A DNA stretch of 26,949 nucleotides from assembly GCA_028710845.1 (NCBI GenBank), contig JAQTTI010000005.1:1-26949 (forward strand), written 5' to 3'. Source of the DNA: Candidatus Omnitrophota bacterium (GTDB lineage: Bacteria; Omnitrophota; Gorgyraeia; Gygaellales; Profunditerraquicolaceae). The translations under genes were made by a program, and so were the position numbers. The notes under the pieces were generated by a model that saw only the letters and a program-made list of their open reading frames with translations, searched no databases and had not been told where the DNA came from. Positions 7,109 to 13,557 of the stretch are shown in pieces (positions within the stretch are counted from its first letter, which is position 1; the number at the start of each line of letters is the position of its first letter).

Positions 7109-8564
7109 AAATATAATTTTTATTTGCTTTATTTTGTTGGTTGCTCTGATATTGAGGCTTTATCGGCTGGGAGCGAATGACCTATGGAATGACGAAGTCT
7201 ATAGCGTTTTTATTGCCAATGATTTCTGGGGTAGCTGGAATCCTCCGTTATATTTTGCCGGACTGCACTATTGGGTAAAAGTGTTTGGTTTATCGGAATT
7301 TAGCCTGAGGTTGCCGTCCGCAATTTTCGGCGCGGGATCAGTCCTGTTATTATTTATGTTTGGTAAGCGCCTGTTTGATGAAAAAATAGGCCTAATTGCC
7401 TCTTTAATACTTTGCCTGTCTTCTTTTAATATATGGTATTCCCAGGAAGCGCGCCCTTATACGCTCCAGGTTTTCTTTAGTATTTTATCAACTTACATTC
7501 TGTATAGGGCGATAACCGAACGAAAAAAACTATTGTGGATCTATTTTTCCCTTGTTTCTATTCTCGCTCTATATTCAAATATAAATTATTTCCATTTCTT
7601 TTTGTTAATTACCCAGTTATTTTTAGCTGTTTTTTTCCTGGGTAAAAAAATGCGGGTAGGGATTTTATCATTTGCGGCGGCACTGGTGTTATTTTTGCCT
7701 TTTTTGTTTAATTTGATTTCAAAAGCGTATTGCATTAAGAATGGGTTTTGGATTCCGGTTCCATCAGCTAAATCGCTGCTGATTACAGTTGGAAACTTTA
7801 ATTTAGGTTACAACTCCAATTATGCGTCCTATATGTTTTCCAATATTCTCTGCCTGTTTCTTTTAATCGCATCGATTTACAATATAAAACGGAGGGATCA
7901 GGTAAAAAACTTTATCGCAGCGGCTTCATTATTCATATTGCCCATTTTGTTGGTATTTTTTATTTCAAAATTATGGGTTCCGGTTTATGTTGACCGGGGC
8001 CTAATAATTTTTTCTCCATACTACTATATTATCCTTGCTTTAGGTCTGGACTTTATAGGGAAAAAGTTTAGTCATATAATCATTGTTTTGTTTCTGGTAA
8101 TATTAATGTCCTTTCCGTTAACGGCTTATTATACTAATTATTTGAATATGCCGTGGACTTACCATATGGGCGCGCATTTAAAAAAGCCATTTAAGCCCGC
8201 GGTCTATTTAATTGACCTTAACTCTAGAGAAGGGGATTTTGTTGCTCATACCAACCCGTCTTCCCCGGCGGTTTTTACTTTCTATTCGAAAAAAAATAGC
8301 CTAAAGCAGAATTTTATATTTGCACCCGGGATGATTGATTCTTCCTGGAACCGCCCCTATACCACCAGCGAGCGTGCTTTTTGCGTCTCAGATATAGATA
8401 ATCTTAATTTTAGCCGGTTATGGGTGGTAGCTTCTAGCTGGTCCCGGAACGGGATCCTGGATGATAACTCTAGAGAGGTTAAAGATTGGCTGGATAAGAA
8501 TTTCAAACTGGATTTTAGCGAAGAATTTGATGGATTATGGGTATTCAGGTATGTTAAAAAATAA
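7080..8564 (+). CDS. Polytopic membrane glycosyltransferase (ArnT/PMT-like, GT-C)
   Basis: This 494-residue protein has an N-terminal membrane segment (about 11-27), about ten more hydrophobic segments and a soluble C-terminal domain (about 370-494). GT-C landmarks are the first-loop acidic pair in LWNDEVYS (D38, E39), NPPLYF (54-59), RLPSAIFG and the YSQEARPYTL segment (120-129). Such enzymes move a sugar from a polyprenyl-phosphate donor to lipid, protein or glycan on the periplasmic face. A GGAAAGG ribosome binding site just before ATG 7080 supports the start, giving a 29-bp overlap with the preceding gene. Its place inside the peptide cluster hints at a glycosylated product, but it could serve the cell envelope instead. 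Confidence 0.8.
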   Translation: MKYPRIKLTKNIIFICFILLVALILRLYRLGANDLWNDEVYSVFIANDFWGSWNPPLYFAGLHYWVKVFGLSEFSLRLPSAIFGAGSVLLLFMFGKRLFDEKIGLIASLILCLSSFNIWYSQEARPYTLQVFFSILSTYILYRAITERKKLLWIYFSLVSILALYSNINYFHFFLLITQLFLAVFFLGKKMRVGILSFAAALVLFLPFLFNLISKAYCIKNGFWIPVPSAKSLLITVGNFNLGYNSNYASYMFSNILCLFLLIASIYNIKRRDQVKNFIAAASLFILPILLVFFISKLWVPVYVDRGLIIFSPYYYIILALGLDFIGKKFSHIIIVLFLVILMSFPLTAYYTNYLNMPWTYHMGAHLKKPFKPAVYLIDLNSREGDFVAHTNPSSPAVFTFYSKKNSLKQNFIFAPGMIDSSWNRPYTTSERAFCVSDIDNLNFSRLWVVASSWSRNGILDDNSREVKDWLDKNFKLDFSEEFDGLWVFRYVKK

Positions 8565-9786
8565 TTTGTTTAAATCAGCTGTTCCCGAAGCAGGGTTAAC
8601 GCTGCTTATAGCTAAGGCGTTAATAGAGGATAATAAGCGCGATCTAATCGGCAATTTTATTAGTTCTAACCGGATTAACTGGAAGAAATTTAGCCAGCTT
8701 ATCTTTTACCATGAATTATACCCTTTTGCTTACAGCTGTTTAAAGAAACATTCAAACTATTTGCCGGCCAAGGAACTGGAGCTATTAGAGAGACATCATT
8801 ATGCCTGTGTGAAAGGTTTGATTAATTTATGGGGAGAATTTCAAAAAATATCGGCCGCCTTTAGAAACAAAAACCTGGATTTTATTCCTATTAAAGGCTT
8901 AGCTTATCTAGCGAACAGTCTGTACAAAGATAATGCTTATTTAAGGCCGATGTGCGATTTGGATATTCTGATAAAAAAAGAAATGTTACCGGAAGCCAGG
9001 AAGATAATGGCAGATCTGGAGTACCGGGAAAATTTACTGGAGTTGAATCAGTGTTATTGGGAGGAGGATAATTATCACTTACCTTTTAGGCGCGCCCCGG
9101 CTGAAGATAATGCTTTTAACCTGGAGATTCACTGGGCATTGGATTATACAAGAAAAAAGCCAATTTTACCTGATTTATGGAACAGGATATATAGATATGA
9201 AACAGAAGGAACCGATCTTTGTTTACTCTCGCCGGAAGATAGCCTTTTTTGCCTTGCTTTGCACCAGCGCCGTTTCGGAAAGATCCTCTGCCTTAAAAAC
9301 GCCTGCGATACGGCCAGGCTACTGAAAAATAATCCGGCGCTAGATTGGGGATACATTATAAAAGCAGCCAGGTCCGGCGATATGAGGGCATCTGTATATT
9401 TTATACTGGCCCAGGCAAAGCTTTTATTCGATATTGAAATAGGTCATTCTATGATAGATGAATTGCGGGTGCCAAGATACAAAAAAATGATCTTAAAAAG
9501 GCATATTTTAGAAAACATTTTAAATCCCGGGCCTAATTTTACCCATGAGGAAAACCTAAAACTACTTTTCCTGAAAAGCCATTTTCTGCTTTACGATAAT
9601 TTAATCGAGCCCGTAAGAATGATATTAAATATTCCCCGGGAGCAGTTTGCCAAATTTTATGGTTTAAGGGCCTATGGCAGGAAAGCTGCTTTTTTGTATA
9701 ACTTGCGCTATCTTATATTTATTCCGTTATTTATATTTAACCTGTTCTTGGGTATGTTCCGAAAGAAAGAAAAGGCCTTGATTTAA
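8551..9786 (+). CDS. Nucleotidyltransferase family protein (PF14907-type)
   Basis: This 411-residue protein resembles the NTP_transf_5 group of the DNA-polymerase-beta-like nucleotidyltransferases. Typical features are IPIKGLAYL (113-121) and RPMCDLDIL (132-140), where D136 and D138 would bind metal. The rest is mainly helical and ends in a hydrophobic, basic tail (about 385-411). Members are common in lasso peptide and other RiPP clusters, often beside an HPr-kinase-like gene, as here. In one studied lasso system the relative was reported, as I recall, to add hexoses to a phosphorylated C-terminal residue. I use ATG 8551 (14-bp overlap with the glycosyltransferase gene); the upstream ATG at 8461 would overlap by 104 bp and adds residues unlike the family. 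Confidence 0.75.
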   Translation: MLKNNLFKSAVPEAGLTLLIAKALIEDNKRDLIGNFISSNRINWKKFSQLIFYHELYPFAYSCLKKHSNYLPAKELELLERHHYACVKGLINLWGEFQKISAAFRNKNLDFIPIKGLAYLANSLYKDNAYLRPMCDLDILIKKEMLPEARKIMADLEYRENLLELNQCYWEEDNYHLPFRRAPAEDNAFNLEIHWALDYTRKKPILPDLWNRIYRYETEGTDLCLLSPEDSLFCLALHQRRFGKILCLKNACDTARLLKNNPALDWGYIIKAARSGDMRASVYFILAQAKLLFDIEIGHSMIDELRVPRYKKMILKRHILENILNPGPNFTHEENLKLLFLKSHFLLYDNLIEPVRMILNIPREQFAKFYGLRAYGRKAAFLYNLRYLIFIPLFIFNLFLGMFRKKEKALI

Positions 9787-9805
9787 AAATTAAGTAGGTT
9801 AAAAT
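9778..9805 (+). promoter_or_regulatory. Possible internal promoter before the pqqD-like gene
   Basis: TTGATT (9778-9783), a 16-bp spacer and TAAAAT (9800-9805) resemble a sigma-70 promoter. It lies at the only sizeable gap (50 bp) inside the cluster. The ilvD promoter candidate has nearly the same hexamers. Confidence 0.4.
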
Positions 9806-9823
9806 AAAAAAGAGAAGGTCCTT

Positions 9824-9830
9824 TAGGAGG
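9824..9830 (+). promoter_or_regulatory. Strong ribosome binding site of the pqqD-like gene
   Basis: TAGGAGG lies 6 nt before ATG 9837. It is the best Shine-Dalgarno sequence in the cluster and fixes the start. Confidence 0.75.
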
Positions 9831-9836
9831 CATAAG

Positions 9837-10121
9837 ATGAAAACAAAAGAAAAATATTACCGTAAGAATCCCAACATTGTAACCCGGGAAATAGAAGACG
9901 AAATAATACTGGTTCCGTTAAAGCAAGATGCTAAAAACATGGAAAGCATTTATTGCTTAAGCGGTTCCGGCGCGGATGCCTGGAAAATGATTAACGGCAA
10001 GAACAGTGTTTCTGCTATTGAAAAGGCGATGCTGAAGAAGTATGAAGTGACAGAGGCGAAATTAATCAGCGATTTAGGAAAATTTTTTCTAAAACTTGAG
10101 AAAATCGAAGCGATAGCCTAA
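9837..10121 (+). CDS. PqqD-like peptide-binding (RRE) protein
   Basis: This 94-residue protein matches the PqqD family in size and layout: NPNIVTREIEDEIILVPL forms the opening beta-strands, SGSGADAWKMINGKNSV the conserved turn and helix, and the rest is a helical bundle ending in LEKIEAIA. PqqD-like proteins are RiPP recognition elements; they bind the leader of a precursor peptide and present it to a partner enzyme, most often a radical SAM/SPASM protein. The next gene, 13 bp downstream, is exactly such an enzyme, and the precursor follows that. The strong ribosome binding site and the possible promoter in front suggest that this sub-operon is expressed at a higher level than the genes upstream. 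Confidence 0.85.
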   Translation: MKTKEKYYRKNPNIVTREIEDEIILVPLKQDAKNMESIYCLSGSGADAWKMINGKNSVSAIEKAMLKKYEVTEAKLISDLGKFFLKLEKIEAIA

Positions 10122-10134
10122 AAGGAAAAGACTT

Positions 10135-11226
10135 ATGGGTTGTTTTGCATCCCCATTAATACACCAAGAGGGTTATTCTAAGTTCAGCCGCAGGGTACAC
10201 GATAAATTTTTAAAAAACCGGATACCTGTAAACGCCGGAATAGAGTTAACCCGTAAATGCAACCTGCAATGTGTTCATTGTTATGAACGGGGAGTTTCTA
10301 AAAACGGCAGGGAGGAGCTAAGCTTCCTGCAATTGCGCGGCATTTTAGACCAGATTGCAGAATTAGGCTCGCTATGGCTTATGCTTACCGGAGGAGAGGT
10401 TCTGACCCGGGAGGATTTCTTTGATATTTATATTTATGCGAAGAAAAAGGGTTTTATTATCAGTGTCCTGTCTAATGCGACGCTGATTACTCCGGAAATA
10501 GCCGATACCTTTAAAAAATGGAAGCCTTTTACGGTCGAGATCCCGCTTTATGGCGCCGATGCGCGCACTCATGATGGGGTTACGGGTGTTAAAGGTTCTT
10601 TTGCCGCTGCTTTAAGGGCAATAGCGCTTCTTAAAGAAAGAAATGTTCAGGTTAACCTGAAGACCTTTGTAACCTCATTAAATTATCAAAGCTTAAAAGA
10701 TCTTAATAAATTCGCCGCAAACTTAGGGTATGGCTTAAGTCTTGATTGCGCGATGTTTCCATGCATCGATCATTCGCAAGAACCTTATAAATACAGGCTT
10801 AAGCCCAAGGAGGTATTTGAAGTTTTATTCGAAACCTTGCAAAACAAAAAAGATTACCTTAAGACAGTAAAGGAAACAATGGAAAATTTTTCCTGTTCCG
10901 AGGAATCAGATTATTTTTATAATTGTTATGCCGGTAAAGGTATATTCTTTATCGATGCTTTTGGTTTTCTTGATGTATGTATTTTTTCTAAATCCCTGCA
11001 TTATGACCTTCTTAAGGGCAGCGTAAAAGAAGCCGTGGAAAAGCATTTTCCGGTTATCCGGGGGAGAAAATTAGAAGATAATTCCAAATGCAGGTCCTGT
11101 CAGATGCGTAATTTTTGTAATTTCTGCCCGGCAATTGCAGACCTTGAGGCAGATAAGCTCAACCTTGATTATTACTGTGAAACCACAAATTTCCTTAAAG
11201 GAATGGCAGAGAAGGTAGCCTTATAA
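10135..11226 (+). CDS. Radical SAM/SPASM peptide maturase
   Basis: This 363-residue enzyme has the radical SAM motif C42-x3-C46-x2-C49 in TRKCNLQCVHCY and the SAM-binding LTGGE (84-88). The C-terminal SPASM domain shows C319-x2-C322-x5-C328-x2-C331 and a further C348, typical ligands of auxiliary [4Fe-4S] clusters. This architecture is shared by PqqE, sactipeptide/ranthipeptide maturases and mycofactocin MftC. It is sandwiched between the PqqD-like gene (13 bp upstream) and the precursor gene (11 bp downstream), so it is the most likely primary maturase of the peptide. With five Cys in the core, Cys-to-carbon thioether crosslinks are a reasonable guess, but the chemistry cannot be read from the sequence. 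Confidence 0.88.
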   Translation: MGCFASPLIHQEGYSKFSRRVHDKFLKNRIPVNAGIELTRKCNLQCVHCYERGVSKNGREELSFLQLRGILDQIAELGSLWLMLTGGEVLTREDFFDIYIYAKKKGFIISVLSNATLITPEIADTFKKWKPFTVEIPLYGADARTHDGVTGVKGSFAAALRAIALLKERNVQVNLKTFVTSLNYQSLKDLNKFAANLGYGLSLDCAMFPCIDHSQEPYKYRLKPKEVFEVLFETLQNKKDYLKTVKETMENFSCSEESDYFYNCYAGKGIFFIDAFGFLDVCIFSKSLHYDLLKGSVKEAVEKHFPVIRGRKLEDNSKCRSCQMRNFCNFCPAIADLEADKLNLDYYCETTNFLKGMAEKVAL

Positions 11227-11237
11227 ACGGGGGTTAT

Positions 11238-11426
11238 ATGACAAATAAAAAGAGCAAAAAGCATGCAGTAAAAAAACTTAAATATTGCAGCCCGCAGATT
11301 AAAGAAATCAAACTTTCAATGCAGGAGGCTATGTTAGCCAGCTGTAAATGGGGCCAGGGAAGTTTCCAATGCTGCAATTGGACTTGTCCTCATTGCACCT
11401 CGTCAAGCAGTGCGGCAGGAAGCTAG
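11238..11426 (+). CDS. Candidate RiPP precursor peptide, Cys- and Ser-rich
   Basis: This is a 62-residue peptide gene behind a G-rich ribosome binding site (GGGGG, 11229-11233). Residues 1-15 are very basic. Residues 16-36 (Tyr-Cys-Ser-Pro-Gln-Ile then a charged amphipathic stretch to EAMLASC) look like the leader of PqqD/radical SAM-type precursors, which often end in an Ala/Ser-Cys step. The presumed core from ~36 has C36, C45, C46, C50 and C53, W38, W48, Gly39/Gly41 and the tail TSSSSAAGS, ending in Ser62. It lies directly between the radical SAM/SPASM gene and the YcaO gene. I know no characterised peptide with this core. Assignment as a precursor rests on size, composition and context; the leader/core border is inferred. 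Confidence 0.82.
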   Translation: MTNKKSKKHAVKKLKYCSPQIKEIKLSMQEAMLASCKWGQGSFQCCNWTCPHCTSSSSAAGS

Positions 11427-11448
11427 AGCCGGAAAAGATAGTTGTGTT

Positions 11449-12987
11449 ATGCCCATACCGTATGGAACAAAAGCTCGCCTTATTTTAAACAAAATCAAGA
11501 AGTTAAAAGACCCCATTTTAGAGGATTGTTATTTATATCGGCATCCCGGCGGTACTTTTCACTGTCAGGCTAAAGGAGCTTACCGTTATTTTACTATTAC
11601 CGGGAATTTTTTTGCCAGCGGCCGGGGTATTTGCCTGGACCAGGCCCGATTTGGCAGTTTGATGGAGCTTTCGGAAAGGTATTCGGCTTTTAAGTTTTTA
11701 GCTAACCTTAAGAAAACCAGGATAAGTTCTTTTGACCGGCTCAAAAACAATATTTTTACCAAAGAGCATCTTCTGGCGAATTGCGCCGATGACCCTTCTT
11801 TAAGCCTGGTTAAACCTGAAGAATTATCCGGATTCAGGCTTGGCTGGCAGAAATGTTTTGATTCCTTAGGCAATATTTGCTACCTTCCGCTACGCTTGAT
11901 CGCTGATTTTCTGGAAGGTTCAAACGGAATTGCGGCCGGATTTTCTTTAGAAGATGCTATGGTCAGGGGTTTGCTTGAAGTAATCGAACGCGATTCTCTG
12001 GCCAGGATAGAATCGGCAGGTTTAAATACCGCCCTGATCGACGATAGAAGTATAGAAGACAGCCAGGCAAAAAAGATTATCCAAGGTTTCCTTTCGCTCG
12101 GACATTCTGTTTTTATCCGCGATTTTTCATTAGGCAGGCCTTTACCGATGATCGGGGTGGTTCGTAAGGTAGACCGCAGCAGGTTTCTCCTTACCGCATC
12201 TAGCGGCTTAACCGGACAGGAAGCTTTGCTCCGTGCTCTTACCGAAAATGCCCAGATAGAGTCGGGAAGGTTTAATCTGCGTTTAGTCAGTAAAAATCCC
12301 CAATATTTTAGCGCTAAACATAAAATTAGCATTAAAGACCTTCCGGATATAAAAGCAGGTTCAAACAAACAGGTTTTGGGTAGGTTAAAAGAAACGATCA
12401 GTAACTGCGGAATGGCTGTTTTTTTCTGCGATGTCACCGATGAAGAATTGGGCATACCGGTTGCCATGACTTATCTTTCTCCGGCGAAAGTTGTTTCTCA
12501 GAAAGAAGAAGGTAAGGATTTTATTTTTGGCTTGATAGATGAGCTGCTGAGAGTAAACGATAAAAAAGGAGCCGGTTTACTCCTTAAAAGAGCTCAATTT
12601 AAAGATAGGACAAGATTTCTTTTCTATCGGGCGAACAGATTGATTGCTGAAGACAAAAAAGCGCAAGCCCTTTGTTGTTTTAGGCAGCTTCTTCAAGGAA
12701 ATTGCAGTATATCCAGGTTTAAAGAGGATTCTTTGTATTGGCTTGGGCTGGATGCATTTAAGCGTCAGGATAAGCGTAAAGCGAAAGATTACCTAACCGC
12801 TTTAGTTAAGATTAAACCGGGTAGTTTTTATCCTGCTTTCTTCTACTGCGCAAGTCCGGATCGTTTCTTCAAAGATGCCCAGCAGCTTTATCTTAAGTTG
12901 TGGTTGGCGGATAACTACGGTTATATCAGGAAGTTTGAAGGCGAGGATCATTGTCAAAAGCAAAAGAATTTATTATTCCAAATGTAG
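11449..12987 (+). CDS. YcaO-domain protein with TPR-like C-terminal region
   Basis: This 512-residue protein has the ATP-binding motifs of YcaO enzymes: S70-LME-LSER (S70, E73, E76, R77), LLEVIERD (E177, E180, R181, D182) and ALTENAQIESGR (263-274), then DVTDEELGIPVAMTYLSP (about 328-345). YcaO proteins use ATP to activate backbone amides, giving azolines, thioamides or amidines. The C-terminal part (about 370-480) has two TPR-like helical pairs, as in E. coli YcaO, and lacks the Pro-rich end of azoline-forming cyclodehydratases. No E1-like or TfuA-type partner is encoded nearby. I use ATG 11449; the GTG at 11410 would overlap the precursor gene. The 3' end overlaps the next gene by 37 bp. 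Confidence 0.85.
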   Translation: MPIPYGTKARLILNKIKKLKDPILEDCYLYRHPGGTFHCQAKGAYRYFTITGNFFASGRGICLDQARFGSLMELSERYSAFKFLANLKKTRISSFDRLKNNIFTKEHLLANCADDPSLSLVKPEELSGFRLGWQKCFDSLGNICYLPLRLIADFLEGSNGIAAGFSLEDAMVRGLLEVIERDSLARIESAGLNTALIDDRSIEDSQAKKIIQGFLSLGHSVFIRDFSLGRPLPMIGVVRKVDRSRFLLTASSGLTGQEALLRALTENAQIESGRFNLRLVSKNPQYFSAKHKISIKDLPDIKAGSNKQVLGRLKETISNCGMAVFFCDVTDEELGIPVAMTYLSPAKVVSQKEEGKDFIFGLIDELLRVNDKKGAGLLLKRAQFKDRTRFLFYRANRLIAEDKKAQALCCFRQLLQGNCSISRFKEDSLYWLGLDAFKRQDKRKAKDYLTALVKIKPGSFYPAFFYCASPDRFFKDAQQLYLKLWLADNYGYIRKFEGEDHCQKQKNLLFQM

Positions 12988-13436
12988 TTTTAACTGAACT
13001 TCTTGAGGCGGTAACTGGCAAGAGAAAATCCTTGTCTTTTGAAGTCAAAGGATTTAGCATGTTTCCTTTTGTTTGTAATGGCGATATAGTTACTGTTTCT
13101 CCATTTTCTAATACTATTAAAGTTGGCCAGGTAGTTATTTTTACTCATCCCCGGTCGCAGGCGCTTACTCTCCATCGAGTAGTAGGCAAAAAAGGCAATA
13201 ACTATATTATTAAAGGGGATAATGCTTTAGAAATTGATGCGGCGGTTTCCAGGCAGAACATCTTGGGGTATGTATCCGGCTTAGAAAGAAAAGGAAGAAG
13301 TATAACCTTAGGGTTAGGGAAGGAAAGATGCCTTATCGTCTTTCTAAGCCGCACAAGAATTTTGCCATTATTTTTCAGGCTCACAAAATTAGTCCTCTAT
13401 CCCGCAAGGGAACTTTTCCGCAAGAGGTTGCTTTAA
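12951..13436 (+). CDS. S26-type signal-peptidase-like serine protease
   Basis: This 161-residue protein is like S24/S26 peptidases. The nucleophile motif is GFSMFPF (Ser36), followed by NGDIVTV; LHRVVG (His75-Arg76) stands where bacterial signal peptidase I has its catalytic Lys, and IIKGDN (86-91) is the conserved late motif. A Ser-His pair is typical of the SipW, archaeal and ER forms. No clear N-terminal membrane anchor is seen; the C-terminal region (about 124-150) is hydrophobic and basic. The start is a TTG behind GAGGA, 37 bp inside the YcaO gene, so translation is probably coupled. As the only protease in the cluster it may remove the peptide leader. A role in ordinary protein secretion is less likely given the context. 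Confidence 0.75.
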   Translation: MSKAKEFIIPNVVLTELLEAVTGKRKSLSFEVKGFSMFPFVCNGDIVTVSPFSNTIKVGQVVIFTHPRSQALTLHRVVGKKGNNYIIKGDNALEIDAAVSRQNILGYVSGLERKGRSITLGLGKERCLIVFLSRTRILPLFFRLTKLVLYPARELFRKRLL

Positions 13437-13459
13437 GCAAAACCGCCTTAAAGAAAGCC

Positions 13460-13488
13460 TTGATATTTGGGGAATTTGCTGATAAAAT
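13460..13488 (+). promoter_or_regulatory. Promoter of the ilv-leu operon
   Basis: TTGATA (13460-13465), a 17-bp spacer and TAAAAT (13483-13488) match the sigma-70 consensus well. The predicted start point is near 13495, giving a ~60-nt leader before ilvD. No T-box, attenuator hairpin or terminator is visible in that leader. Confidence 0.6.
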
Positions 13489-13557
13489 TAACCTTTATAA
13501 ATAATATGCACAGGGTTTCTTTATCTTGCTGCCTTTTAAGACAAAAGAGAGGTATAT

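Noticed and set aside
8461..8550. Upstream ATG start for the nucleotidyltransferase-like gene
   Set aside because: It would overlap the glycosyltransferase gene by 104 bp; the added residues do not look like the family's N-terminus.
11410..11448. GTG start for ycaO inside the precursor gene
   Set aside because: It would overlap the precursor by 17 bp and adds an unfamiliar segment; ATG 11449 gives a normal N-terminus. It remains possible through coupling.
11880..12467. 195-codon open frame on the minus strand inside ycaO
   Set aside because: It lies fully antisense to a convincing YcaO gene, has no recognisable domain and a Ser/Arg/Lys-rich composition typical of shadow frames.
13431..13453. 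CTTTAAG/CTTAAAG hairpin after the S26-type gene
   Set aside because: It has only a 7-bp AT-rich stem and no U-tract, too weak to call as a terminator.
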